Below, one piece after another: positions 7,804-15,900 of a DNA stretch of 64,000 nt (within the stretch, counting starts at the first letter, position 1; every line of letters starts with the position of its first letter). The stretch covers positions 124,001-188,000 of the forward strand of contig NZ_LILC01000019.1 in NCBI RefSeq assembly GCF_001274935.1. Reading direction: 5' to 3'. Made by a program: the position numbers and the translations under genes. This DNA comes from Priestia koreensis. GTDB lineage: Bacteria > Bacillota > Bacilli > Bacillales > Bacillaceae_H. Below the pieces are notes generated by a model. That model was given only the letters and a program-made list of their open reading frames with translations, was not told the origin of the DNA and did no database searches.

Positions 7804-8857
7804 ATTAACGAAGCTTCGCGAAATGTTTAAAGATCTTAATGTCGACGGAATGCTTATCACGAGTGAGTTCAACCGTCGTTACGTAGCCAATTTCACTGGA
7901 TCTGCAGGCGTTGTCCTTATTTCTGAGGATGCAGCAGCGTTTATTACAGATTTTCGCTATGTCGAGCAGGCAACAAAGCAAGCGGTCGGATTTGAGATCG
8001 TTCAGCATAAAGGACCGATCACGGACGAAGTAGCAGAAGTGGCGAAAAAGATGGGAATCAAGCGTCTTGGATTTGAACAAGATCATCTTACGTACTCAAG
8101 CTTCCAGACGTATGACAAGGCAGTAGAGGCTGAACTTGTACCGGTTTCAAACGCCGTAGAAAAGTTACGCTTGATTAAGAGCGAAGCAGAGATTAAGATA
8201 TTAAAGGAAGCTGCAAAAATTGCTGATGCGGCATTCGAACACATTTTGACAGTGATTCGACCTGGAGTCACTGAGTTAGAAGTATGCAATGAGCTTGAAT
8301 TCTTTATGCGTAAACAAGGCGCTACATCATCTTCTTTTGATACAATCGTGGCTTCAGGCTATCGTTCAGCTCTACCACACGGTGTTGCCTCTGAAAAGGT
8401 CATCGAAAAAGGTGAGTTTGTGACAATGGACTACGGTGCATTATATCAAGGCTATGTGTCTGATGTGACTCGTACAGTAGCAGTAGGAGAAGTAAGCGAT
8501 GAGCTTCGTACAATTTATGATGTAGTATTAGAAGCGCAGTTACGTGGAATGAATGGTATTAAGCCTGGTTTAACAGGAAAGCAAGCAGACGCTTTAACTC
8601 GTGATTACATAGCGGAGAAAGGGTACGGCGAATACTTCGGTCACTCGACAGGTCATGGCATTGGCTTAGAAGTTCACGAAGGACCTGCTTTATCTTTCCG
8701 ATCTGATAATGTGTTAGAGCCAGGAATGATTGTAACCGTAGAGCCAGGAATCTATATTCCGAAACTTGGTGGAGTTCGTATTGAAGATGATACGATCGTT
8801 ACACAAACTGGTAATGAATCATTGACTCATTCGTCGAAAGAGTTAATTATTTTATAA
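7796..8857 (+). CDS. papA: Xaa-Pro aminopeptidase-type M24 metallopeptidase
   Basis: A 353-aa cytosolic pita-bread fold peptidase (YqhT) that removes N-terminal residues before proline. The N-terminal creatinase-like domain covers about 1-125 and the catalytic domain follows. Dinuclear-metal ligands are visible: Asp in MDYGALYQG, Asp in VSDVTRTV, His in STGHGIGLEVHE, Glu in TVEPGIYIP and Glu in GVRIEDDT. The start overlaps aroQ; GGGGGAAAG supplies the ribosome-binding site. efp follows after 21 nt. The pairing is notable because EF-P and proline peptidase both deal with proline-containing peptides, and the order is conserved in Bacillus. Confidence 0.93.
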   Translation: MSKLTKLREMFKDLNVDGMLITSEFNRRYVANFTGSAGVVLISEDAAAFITDFRYVEQATKQAVGFEIVQHKGPITDEVAEVAKKMGIKRLGFEQDHLTYSSFQTYDKAVEAELVPVSNAVEKLRLIKSEAEIKILKEAAKIADAAFEHILTVIRPGVTELEVCNELEFFMRKQGATSSSFDTIVASGYRSALPHGVASEKVIEKGEFVTMDYGALYQGYVSDVTRTVAVGEVSDELRTIYDVVLEAQLRGMNGIKPGLTGKQADALTRDYIAEKGYGEYFGHSTGHGIGLEVHEGPALSFRSDNVLEPGMIVTVEPGIYIPKLGGVRIEDDTIVTQTGNESLTHSSKELIIL

Positions 8858-8878
8858 TAGTGTAGGAGGATTTACTTC

Positions 8879-9436
8879 ATGATTTCAGTAAACGATTTTC
8901 GTACAGGCTTAACAATTGAAGTTGACAACGGAATTTGGCGCGTAGTTGAATTCCAACATGTAAAACCGGGTAAAGGGGCAGCGTTTGTTCGCTCAAAGCT
9001 TCGTAACCTTCGTACAGGAGCGATTCAAGAAAAAACGTTCCGTGCTGGTGAAAAAGTAGCGAAAGCTCAAATTGAAAACCGTCAAATGCAGTACCTATAT
9101 GCAAACGGTGATCAACACGTATTCATGGATACAGAATCTTATGAACAACTTGAATTACCAGGTAACCAAATTGAGTATGAACTCAAATTCTTACTTGCGA
9201 ACATGTCTGTTCACATTATGATGTTCCAAGGCGAAACACTAGGTGTTGAGCTTCCGAACACAGTAGAACTAAAAGTAGCAGAAACTGAACCAGGAATTAA
9301 AGGTGATACAGCTTCAGGCGGTACAAAACCAGCTATTCTTGAAACAGGTTTATCTGTACAAGTTCCATTCTTCATTAACCAAGAAGATGTGTTAATCATT
9401 AACACAACAGATGCAAGCTACGTTTCTCGTGCATAA
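8879..9436 (+). CDS. efp: Translation elongation factor P
   Basis: A 185-aa three-domain tRNA-mimic that rescues ribosomes stalled at polyproline. The domain I loop VKPGKGAA places the modifiable lysine at residue 32, as in B. subtilis EF-P, where Lys32 carries a 5-aminopentanol group. This is not the E. coli PGKG context modified by EpmA beta-lysylation. Domains II/III end with the standard [20 protein letters not shown] lies 8 nt before the ATG. It is probably cotranscribed with aroQ-papA and followed by a strong terminator. Confidence 0.97.
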   Translation: MISVNDFRTGLTIEVDNGIWRVVEFQHVKPGKGAAFVRSKLRNLRTGAIQEKTFRAGEKVAKAQIENRQMQYLYANGDQHVFMDTESYEQLELPGNQIEYELKFLLANMSVHIMMFQGETLGVELPNTVELKVAETEPGIKGDTASGGTKPAILETGLSVQVPFFINQEDVLIINTTDASYVSRA

Positions 9437-9443
9437 TTAATTC

Positions 9444-9487
9444 AAACAGCCCGATCTAGTCCCACTAGATCGGGCTGTTTTTTTATT
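9444..9487 (+). terminator. Strong terminator of aroQ-papA-efp
   Basis: AAACAGCCCGATCTAGT pairs perfectly with ACTAGATCGGGCTGTTT around a CCC loop, followed by further T residues. Confidence 0.95.
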
Positions 9488-9617
9488 TCTCGCAACTCTA
9501 TCATTTTTCTCTTTTTTTATGCCCCTACATAAAATCCTCTATCATACATACCGGGCTTCCCGCATAAATTGTACAAAGTATCCAGTCGTCTATTAAAAGA
9601 TCGTTTAGGAGGAAAGA

Positions 9618-9899
9618 ATGAAACATTTACTAGCAGGAATGAATAGTTCTGTACTAACTATGGCTTGTTTACGCTTTGTATCCTCATTTATTGAATTTGT
9701 CGCAGCGATTTTAATCTTCACGAGTAACGATGTGAAAAAGGCGCTCATGATTAATAGTTTACTAGCTTTAGTCGGACCGCTCGTCATGGTCTCTTCGTTC
9801 ACGATTGGACTTGTTGCTGTTGCAGATCAGCTGTCATTTGGAAAAATAGCACTTATTGCGATAGGCGTCATTATGATTTTAGTCGGTGTATTTAAGTGA
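9618..9899 (+). CDS. yqhV: Small membrane protein YqhV (DUF2619)
   Basis: A 93-aa protein, the same length as B. subtilis YqhV, with two to three hydrophobic helices (about residues 12-35, 45-65 and 72-92). No catalytic motif is present. RBS TAGGAGG lies 7 nt before the ATG. It sits between efp and spoIIIAA as in B. subtilis. Its 3' end is 20 nt before the sigma-E promoter of spoIIIA, so it is not obviously part of that operon. Function unknown. Confidence 0.85.
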   Translation: MKHLLAGMNSSVLTMACLRFVSSFIEFVAAILIFTSNDVKKALMINSLLALVGPLVMVSSFTIGLVAVADQLSFGKIALIAIGVIMILVGVFK

Positions 9900-9919
9900 A
9901 GAAGAAAAGCACGCGGTCA

Positions 9920-9948
9920 GGCATATTGTGTACGAGCGTGCATACATT
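9920..9948 (+). promoter_or_regulatory. Sigma-E promoter of spoIIIA operon
   Basis: GGCATATT (9920-9927) and CATACATT (9941-9948), 13 nt apart, match the mother-cell sigma-E -35 and -10 elements nearly perfectly. Predicted transcription starts near 9955, 31 nt before the spoIIIAA start. Confidence 0.85.
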
Positions 9949-9985
9949 GAAATGAATAATGAACAAGCAAAGGGATGTGTAAAAC

Positions 9986-10918
9986 GTGATCGAATCCGTC
10001 TCTAAAATGCTGCCAAAACACGTTGTAGGGATCATTGAGGCACACCTTGCCTCGGATTATTTAGAAGAAATACGGTTACGGGTAAATCGGCCGCTGGAGC
10101 TGATTGTGCGAGGAAGGCCCATTTTTCAACCTTATTTTTTAACAACGGAAGATGCGGGGTTTATTTTAAATAAGCTGAGTCATTTCTCCATCTATATGAT
10201 TGAGGAGGAATTAAAGAAAGGCTACGTCACCATTGAAGGTGGACATCGGGTCGGGCTAGCGGGGAAAGTAGTGACAGAGAACGGGGTCGTGAAGGTCATC
10301 CGAGACGTGACGTCATTTAATATTCGAATTGCGAAGGAAAAGCTCGGAATTGCGGAGCGATTGGTGCCGCATTTGCACGCGAAAGGAAGCTCCTCATGGG
10401 CACATACGGCGATCATTGGTCCTCCACAGTCGGGAAAAACGACGATGATTCGGGATTTGGCGCGCGTCATTAGTACAGGAATAGACGACATCGAACCGAT
10501 GAAGGTAGGCATTGTGGATGAACGTTCTGAAATTGCCGGAAGTGTAAAAGGTGTTCCGCAACACACCTTTGGATCTCGTCTAGATGTGCTTGATGCATGC
10601 CCAAAAGCAGAAGGCATGATGATGATGATTCGGTCTATGAGTCCAGACGTCTTAGTTGTGGATGAAGTCGGGCGTATGGAAGACTGTGAGGCCGTATTAG
10701 AGGCAATGAACGCGGGTGTGAAAGTTATTATGACTGTTCATGGTACACAGCTAGACGATTTGTTAAAACGACCTTCTTTGTCTTCGCTGATGAAGGCGGG
10801 TGTGTTTGAGCGTTTTCTCGTTCTTACGGCTAAAAACGGTGCCGGAACGATTCAAGGAATATATGACCATGATTTTACGTCTCTTCCACTTTCGGTTCTC
10901 GAAGGAGGTAGACGATGA
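9986..10918 (+). CDS. spoIIIAA: Stage III sporulation protein AA, secretion-type ATPase
   Basis: A 310-aa mother-cell ATPase related to type II/IV secretion ATPases. It is thought to power the SpoIIIA-SpoIIQ channel (feeding tube) that links mother cell and forespore. Walker A is GPPQSGKTT (about residue 147) and Walker B lies in DVLVVDEVGRMED, with a downstream MTVHGT arginine/His-box region. The GTG start has AAGGGATG upstream. The stop overlaps the spoIIIAB start by 4 nt (ATGA). It is the first gene of an eight-gene operon controlled by the sigma-E promoter just upstream. Confidence 0.97.
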   Translation: MIESVSKMLPKHVVGIIEAHLASDYLEEIRLRVNRPLELIVRGRPIFQPYFLTTEDAGFILNKLSHFSIYMIEEELKKGYVTIEGGHRVGLAGKVVTENGVVKVIRDVTSFNIRIAKEKLGIAERLVPHLHAKGSSSWAHTAIIGPPQSGKTTMIRDLARVISTGIDDIEPMKVGIVDERSEIAGSVKGVPQHTFGSRLDVLDACPKAEGMMMMIRSMSPDVLVVDEVGRMEDCEAVLEAMNAGVKVIMTVHGTQLDDLLKRPSLSSLMKAGVFERFLVLTAKNGAGTIQGIYDHDFTSLPLSVLEGGRR

Positions 10919-11427
10919 AGCTTATTGGTGCCGTCATGGTTCTTGTTGCTTGTACGCTCGTCGGGTTCGAATTTGCCAAACGGCTTAGCGAACGTACGCG
11001 TCAGCTCCGTCAGCTAAAAGCAGCACTTCGGTCTCTAGAAGCTGAAATTATGTACAGTCATCGTTCGGTAGGCGAAGCTTCTGCGACAATTGCTGCACAA
11101 ATTCCAAAGCCCCTCTCCATGCTATTCACGCTGTTTGCTGACAAGCTAGAAGACGAGGAAGTAAGTGTAAAAAGCGCTTGGTTCGCAAGTGTTGAAGAGT
11201 CGTGGGGGAAAACGGCACTAAAAAAGCCGGAGATTGAAATTTTGAAGCAGTTTGGGGAAACGCTCGGACAGCATGATCGTTATTCCCAGCAAAAGCATAT
11301 TTTACTCGCGCTTAATCACCTCGAGCGAGAAGAAGCAGATGCCGTTGATCAGCAAAACCGCTATGAACGCATGATGAAGAGCGTCGGCTTTTTAGCAGGG
11401 TTATTACTTATCATTTTACTCATGTAA
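10915..11427 (+). CDS. spoIIIAB: Stage III sporulation protein AB
   Basis: A 170-aa GspF-like component of the SpoIIIA channel. It has an N-terminal membrane helix (residues 1-18), a helical soluble domain and a C-terminal membrane helix (VGFLAGLLLIILLM). It probably docks the SpoIIIAA ATPase at the mother-cell side of the outer forespore membrane. RBS GGAGG lies inside the end of spoIIIAA and the reading frames overlap by 4 nt. Length fits the B. subtilis protein (about 171 aa). Confidence 0.95.
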   Translation: MKLIGAVMVLVACTLVGFEFAKRLSERTRQLRQLKAALRSLEAEIMYSHRSVGEASATIAAQIPKPLSMLFTLFADKLEDEEVSVKSAWFASVEESWGKTALKKPEIEILKQFGETLGQHDRYSQQKHILLALNHLEREEADAVDQQNRYERMMKSVGFLAGLLLIILLM

Positions 11428-11447
11428 AGGGCAGGAGGAAAGGGTTC

Positions 11448-11654
11448 ATGGGAGTAGATATGAATACAATTTTCCAAATTGCAGGGGTGGGAATCGTCGT
11501 GGCGTTTCTCGTCACGGTCCTCGAGCAAATGGGGAAGAAGGATTACGCAAATTGGGTTACCTTAATCGGATTTATTTACATCTTATTTATGGTGGCGTCC
11601 ATCGTGGATGATTTGTTTAAGAAAATTAAGGCTGTCTTCCTATTTCAAGGTTAA
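11448..11654 (+). CDS. spoIIIAC: Stage III sporulation protein AC
   Basis: A 68-aa membrane protein with two helices (about 7-26 and 35-56) and the conserved motif AGVGIVVAFL. It is similar in length and sequence to B. subtilis SpoIIIAC. It is a channel component thought to form the membrane platform with SpoIIIAD. ATG at 11448 with GGCAGGAGG upstream is chosen; an internal ATG at 11460 is less well placed. Confidence 0.94.
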   Translation: MGVDMNTIFQIAGVGIVVAFLVTVLEQMGKKDYANWVTLIGFIYILFMVASIVDDLFKKIKAVFLFQG

Positions 11655-11669
11655 AGTAGGTGAATCACG

Positions 11670-12059
11670 GTGGATATGATTCAAATCGTAGGGCTGGGCC
11701 TTGTCACAACATTTTTGGCCATTATTTTAAAAGAGCATAAATCGTCGATTGCTTTTCTGCTTGTTGTATTTGTAGGCTGCGTTATTTTTCTATTTTTAGT
11801 TGATCAAATTTCCGACATTATTCATATGATTGAACGACTGTCTGCAAATGCACATGTCAATATGGTTTACGTAGAAACCATCCTAAAAATTATTGGCATC
11901 GCCTATATTGCAGAATTTGGTGCACAAGTAACGAAGGACGCGGGGCAGGGAGCCATTGCTTCTAAAATTGAGCTTGGAGGAAAAATTCTAATTCTCTCCA
12001 TGGCCATTCCAATTTTAACCGTCATCATTGAAACGATCATCTCCATGCTCCCGTCCTAA
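11670..12059 (+). CDS. spoIIIAD: Stage III sporulation protein AD
   Basis: A 129-aa polytopic membrane protein of the SpoIIIA channel. The first helix (VGLGLVTTFLAIIL) echoes SpoIIIAC. The central segment NMVYVETILKIIGIAYIAEF and the following QVTKDAGQGAIASKIELGGK are strongly conserved in the family. The start is taken as GTG at 11670 (RBS AGGTG); an ATG lies two codons downstream. The gap to spoIIIAC is only 15 nt. Confidence 0.94.
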   Translation: MDMIQIVGLGLVTTFLAIILKEHKSSIAFLLVVFVGCVIFLFLVDQISDIIHMIERLSANAHVNMVYVETILKIIGIAYIAEFGAQVTKDAGQGAIASKIELGGKILILSMAIPILTVIIETIISMLPS

Positions 12060-12075
12060 AGAAAGGTGAAACACA

Positions 12076-13260
12076 ATGAGGGGTGACTCTATGAAATGGC
12101 TCCTTAGTATCGTAATAGGGGCGTGTATTTTCTTTTTTATAAGCGCTGAACCTGTACAAGCAGCTGACCCCCAGCAAGAGATCGTGAATACACAGCTCGA
12201 TCGCTTAGGGGTCAACGAGATTAAACAATATTGGGACGATATTTTAACGGAGTACGGAGGCTTCCTTCCTGAAAGTCAAAAAGGCAGCCTCGTGGATTTT
12301 TTAAAAGGGGAGAAGAAGTTTTCGTTTAAAGAGTGGATGACGGGGTTCATAAAGTTTTTCTTTCATGAAGTCATCGCAAACGGCAAATTGCTCGGTACGC
12401 TCATCATGCTCACCATCTTTAGCGTATTTCTCCAAAACCTGCAAAATGCTTTTGAACAAAAGGCCGTAAGCAAAGTCGCGTATGCGCTTATCTACATGGT
12501 CCTCATCATTATTGCATTGAATAGCTTTCATATTGCCATTTCGTATACAAAAGAAGCCATCGATACAATGATTCACTTTATTTTAGCGCTCATTCCGCTT
12601 CTTCTTGCGCTTATGACCACTTCAGGAGGAATTATTTCAGCCGCGTTCTTTCACCCAGTCATCATCTTCCTTATGAATACAAGCGGATTGCTTATCCAAT
12701 ACATCATCATGCCACTGCTCTTTTTATCCGCACTGCTCAGCATCGTCAGCATTATATCCGAGCAATACAAAGTAACACAGCTTGCACAGCTCCTTCGCAA
12801 CATCAGCATTGGCTTACTCGGAATCTTTTTAACCGTCTTTCTAGGCGTCATATCTGTACAAGGAACAACGTCTGCTGTGGCAGATGGCATTACGATCCGA
12901 ACAGCTAAATTTATTACGGGGAATTTTATTCCGGTTGTGGGACGAGTCTTCACAGATGCTACTGACACCGTGTTAGGTGCTTCACTACTATTAAAAAATA
13001 CGATTGGCATTGCGGGGGTAGGGATTTTACTCATGATCGTCGCGTTTCCTGCGATGAAGGTGCTATCCATCGCGATTATTTATAAATTAGCCGCCGCACT
13101 TCTCCAACCCATTGGGGGAGGGCCTGTCATTACTTGTTTAAGTGTTATTAGTAAAAGCGTCATCTATATTTTCGCTGCTCTAGCTGTTGTATCTCTTATG
13201 TTTTTCCTAGCGCTAACCGTCATTATTACAGCAAGTAATATCACGATGATGGTGAGGTAA
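12076..13260 (+). CDS. spoIIIAE: Stage III sporulation protein AE
   Basis: A 394-aa channel protein with a cleavable-looking signal sequence (MKWLLSIVIGACIFFFISA, then EPVQAAD), an extracytoplasmic N-terminal part and six to seven membrane helices. It resembles a permease-like platform of the SpoIIIA complex. Two ATG codons are plausible: 12076 (GGTG 8 nt upstream) and 12091 (AGGGGTG 5 nt upstream). The second places the signal sequence at the very N-terminus and may be the true start. Confidence 0.94.
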   Translation: MRGDSMKWLLSIVIGACIFFFISAEPVQAADPQQEIVNTQLDRLGVNEIKQYWDDILTEYGGFLPESQKGSLVDFLKGEKKFSFKEWMTGFIKFFFHEVIANGKLLGTLIMLTIFSVFLQNLQNAFEQKAVSKVAYALIYMVLIIIALNSFHIAISYTKEAIDTMIHFILALIPLLLALMTTSGGIISAAFFHPVIIFLMNTSGLLIQYIIMPLLFLSALLSIVSIISEQYKVTQLAQLLRNISIGLLGIFLTVFLGVISVQGTTSAVADGITIRTAKFITGNFIPVVGRVFTDATDTVLGASLLLKNTIGIAGVGILLMIVAFPAMKVLSIAIIYKLAAALLQPIGGGPVITCLSVISKSVIYIFAALAVVSLMFFLALTVIITASNITMMVR

Positions 13261-13276
13261 AGAAAGGAGGATCTCT

Positions 13277-13921
13277 GTGTCGGCTTTAACGGAATGGATT
13301 ACGAATATTATCTTGTTTATCCTGCTTGCGACCATCATTGACCTCCTGTTACCAAACTCAAACTTTCAAAAATACACAAAAATGGTCGTTGGCCTTTTAC
13401 TCATTTTGATCATCGTGACACCTGTTTTCAAACTTTTAAACGTAGATGTGGACAAACTGTGGTCTTCAATGCGGCTGTCTTCCTTAACAGAACAAAAAAG
13501 TGTAGAAAATTTAGTGGATTTTAAGAAAAAAGAAATACAAGCATCACAACGTGCATATATTTTAGAACAAATGGCTGTCCAAATGAAGACAGAGGTAAAA
13601 GAGGAGTTGATGAAGCAGTATGGTGTAGCGATAGACCACATTCAAATTCAACCGAAACAAACCACCGAAGAGCCAACGATTGAAACCATTGGTAAGCATA
13701 TTGAATCCGTGCAAGTGACTTTAAAAGCCGGTACGAATTCAAAGGAAATCGCTAATGTGGAAATCGTCTCTATCGATACCTCCAAGTCGCAGCCAGATCA
13801 AAAGCAGACTAAGCATACAAAACAAATTATTTCGTTTTTAGCAACTCATTGGGGCATACAAAAAAGTCAAATCGTGGTTACGGGAGGGGAACAAAAGGAG
13901 AATGAGCAAGGAACCCAATAA
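13277..13921 (+). CDS. spoIIIAF: Stage III sporulation protein AF
   Basis: A 214-aa protein with two N-terminal membrane helices (about 8-26 and 37-55), then a soluble domain probably in the intermembrane space. In structures of the family the soluble domain has a ring-building fold. GTG start with AAGGAGG 7 nt upstream. The 3' end overlaps spoIIIAG by 20 nt, so the two are translationally coupled. Confidence 0.93.
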   Translation: MSALTEWITNIILFILLATIIDLLLPNSNFQKYTKMVVGLLLILIIVTPVFKLLNVDVDKLWSSMRLSSLTEQKSVENLVDFKKKEIQASQRAYILEQMAVQMKTEVKEELMKQYGVAIDHIQIQPKQTTEEPTIETIGKHIESVQVTLKAGTNSKEIANVEIVSIDTSKSQPDQKQTKHTKQIISFLATHWGIQKSQIVVTGGEQKENEQGTQ

Positions 13922-14558
13922 TGATCGCTCTTTTTTAGCGAAGATATTCGGTAGCTTTATGAAAGGGTCATCAGGAAAAAAATCTTCAAAATCGCTCTAT
14001 ATTCTTTTACTTCTGGGAGTAGGAATTGCCATTATGCTAGTAGGAAATATTCAAAAAGCACTGCAGCCTTCATCTGAAAAAGCAGCTGAAGTCAGTAGTA
14101 CGGTGAAAGAGACGCCTGTATTTGGTCAAAGTAAAGGAAAAAGCAAGGTGAGTGATTACGAAGATCATTACGAGACCCAGCTCAAGGATGCCCTTGATAG
14201 CGTTCTTGGCGTAGATGATGTAGAAGTGGTTATCAACCTAGACGGAACAGGAGAAAAGGTGTTCAAGACCAACCATACAAATAAAGTCCAAAAAACAGAA
14301 GAGTCTGATGAACAAGGTGGAAAACGAGTCATTGGCGAAACGACAACTGATGAAAAACTCGTCATTCTTCGCAAAGGAGACGGGGAAGCAGCCGTTATGA
14401 TCAAAACAGAAAAACCAAAAGTTCGTGGCGTACTAGTCGTCGCCCGAGGTGCTGAAAATATAGAAGTGAAAAAATGGATTATTGATGCGGTAACAAGAGT
14501 ACTTGATGTACCAAGCTATAGAGTAGCAGTTTTACCGAAAAAACCTAAGGGGGATTAA
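13902..14558 (+). CDS. spoIIIAG: Stage III sporulation protein AG
   Basis: A 218-aa ring-forming protein of the mother cell-forespore channel. It has a short cytosolic N-terminus, one membrane helix (about residues 29-46) and an extracytoplasmic ring-building motif domain with the conserved core VLGVDDVEVVINLDG. The domain carries a beta-triangle-type insertion (VFKTNHTNKVQKTEES onward). The start lies within spoIIIAF, with AAAAGGAG 6 nt upstream. spoIIIAH follows after 3 nt. Confidence 0.95.
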   Translation: MSKEPNNDRSFLAKIFGSFMKGSSGKKSSKSLYILLLLGVGIAIMLVGNIQKALQPSSEKAAEVSSTVKETPVFGQSKGKSKVSDYEDHYETQLKDALDSVLGVDDVEVVINLDGTGEKVFKTNHTNKVQKTEESDEQGGKRVIGETTTDEKLVILRKGDGEAAVMIKTEKPKVRGVLVVARGAENIEVKKWIIDAVTRVLDVPSYRVAVLPKKPKGD

Positions 14559-14561
14559 AAA

Positions 14562-15125
14562 ATGTTGTTAAAAAAACAAACGGTTTGGTTATTAACAATG
14601 CTGAGTTTAGTGGTTGTATTATCGGTTTATTACATTACGTCGCCAGAAAATCCAAAGGACAACGTAGCATTTGTCGACAAGAAGGAAGAGCAAAAGAATG
14701 CGAAGGAAAAATCCGCAAAAGCGTCTGATAAAAAAGAAAAAGCAACGGCTGAAGTATCAACAGTCGACACAAATGACATGTTTACGGCTCTTCGCTTAAA
14801 TATTGAAGACGAGCGCAGCAAATTAATTGAGCAATACAATGATGTTGTAGCGTCAAGTGACTACACGCCAGAAGAAAAAAGCAAAGCAAAAGACCAGCTT
14901 GAAGAGCTTGCGAAGCTTTCAGAGAAAGAAGGATTTTTAGAAGATATGATCAAGTCAAATGGCTATAAAGATGCGCTAGTTCGCACAGAAGGTGGGCAAG
15001 TAAAAGTAACGGTAAGCTCGAAGAAAAAATCGCCTGAGCAAGCGAATAAAATTATGCAGCTTGTCGGAAAAGAGCTAGGAAATAAACTCGTATCTGTAGA
15101 GTTTCAACCGGCAAGCAGCAAATAA
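14562..15125 (+). CDS. spoIIIAH: Stage III sporulation protein AH
   Basis: A 187-aa bitopic protein with one N-terminal membrane helix (about 8-27), a Lys/Glu-rich linker and a YscJ/FliF-like ring-building domain. It pairs across the intermembrane space with forespore SpoIIQ. It is somewhat shorter than the B. subtilis protein (about 218 aa), mainly in the charged linker. The start follows AAGGGGG. It is the last gene of the operon and a terminator follows directly. Confidence 0.95.
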   Translation: MLLKKQTVWLLTMLSLVVVLSVYYITSPENPKDNVAFVDKKEEQKNAKEKSAKASDKKEKATAEVSTVDTNDMFTALRLNIEDERSKLIEQYNDVVASSDYTPEEKSKAKDQLEELAKLSEKEGFLEDMIKSNGYKDALVRTEGGQVKVTVSSKKKSPEQANKIMQLVGKELGNKLVSVEFQPASSK

Positions 15126-15132
15126 GAAGAAG

Positions 15133-15178
15133 GTCGTCTGCACCTCTCTCACTAGAGGAGGGGCAGGCGGCTTTTTTT
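15133..15178 (+). terminator. Terminator of the spoIIIA operon
   Basis: GTCGTCTGC (15133-15141) pairs, with G-U pairs, to GCAGGCGGC (15163-15171) with an inner CCTC/GAGG stem, followed by seven T. Confidence 0.8.
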
Positions 15179-15242
15179 ATGCAACAAACGCTTTAGGAGA
15201 AAACACCTCTTCATTCTAAAAGGGGGATGTGCTAAAATAAGG

Positions 15243-15285
15243 TTGGAAATAGGTTTTAAAATCTTATATTAGTACTAGATAATAA
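15243..15285 (+). promoter_or_regulatory. accB promoter with FapR-operator-like site
   Basis: TTGGAA (15243-15248) and TATATT (15265-15270) form a sigma-A-type promoter with a 16-nt spacer. Directly over its start region, 15269-15285 reads TTAGTACTAGATAATAA, which matches the FapR operator pattern TTAGTAC-N3-GTACTAA at 12 of 14 arm positions. FapR represses lipid synthesis genes until malonyl-CoA rises. Confidence 0.5.
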
Positions 15286-15313
15286 CTATAAAATCACAAC
15301 CGCAGGTGTTTCG

Positions 15314-15343
15314 TTGAATTTATTGTTCGATATATCGTATGAT
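15314..15343 (+). promoter_or_regulatory. Second candidate sigma-A promoter of accB
   Basis: TTGAAT (15314-15319) and TATGAT (15338-15343) with an 18-nt spacer; transcription would start near 15350, 38 nt before the accB start codon. Confidence 0.45.
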
Positions 15344-15387
15344 AAGAGAGATACCTAAGAAATAGTGAAGAGATAGGAGTGTCAAAT

Positions 15388-15888
15388 ATGCTCAAGATTC
15401 AAGAAATTCGTGAAATTATTAAATTAGTTGATCAATCATCCATCGAGGAATTTACGTACGAGCATGAAGGATCAAAAATTAAAATGAAGAAAAAGGATGC
15501 AATCCTTTCTAAGCAAGCGCCTGTAGTGGTTGCATCAGCACCAGCACCAGAAGTAGCTCAGCCACAAGCAGTTGCTGCACCGGCTCCAGCTGCACCAGCA
15601 GCTCAACCTGCTGAGGAAGCGCCAAAAGCGCCAGCAAGTGATGCAAACCTACATAAAATTACGTCACCAATGGTAGGAACGTTCTATGCGTCTTCTTCAC
15701 CAGAATCAGGGGCATATGTGTCCGTAGGCGACAAAGTGAAAAAAGAGAGCGTAGTATGTATCGTTGAAGCAATGAAATTGTTTAACGAGATCGAAGCAGA
15801 GGTAAATGGAGAAATAGTGGAGATTCTTGCAGAAAATGGACAGCTTGTAGAATACGGACAACCACTTTTCTTAGTGAAAGCTGACTAA
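15388..15888 (+). CDS. accB: Biotin carboxyl carrier protein of acetyl-CoA carboxylase
   Basis: A 166-aa carrier subunit. An N-terminal helical segment is followed by an Ala/Pro-rich linker (about residues 50-88) and a C-terminal biotinyl domain with the biotinylation motif VEAMKLFNE. It shuttles carboxyl groups between AccC and the AccDA transferase in fatty acid synthesis. ATG at 15388 is preferred because AGGAG ends 8 nt before it; an upstream in-frame GTG at 15379 overlaps that ribosome-binding site. accC follows after 12 nt. Two promoter candidates and a FapR-like site lie upstream. Confidence 0.95.
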   Translation: MLKIQEIREIIKLVDQSSIEEFTYEHEGSKIKMKKKDAILSKQAPVVVASAPAPEVAQPQAVAAPAPAAPAAQPAEEAPKAPASDANLHKITSPMVGTFYASSSPESGAYVSVGDKVKKESVVCIVEAMKLFNEIEAEVNGEIVEILAENGQLVEYGQPLFLVKAD

Positions 15889-15900
15889 AGGAGAATGGCT

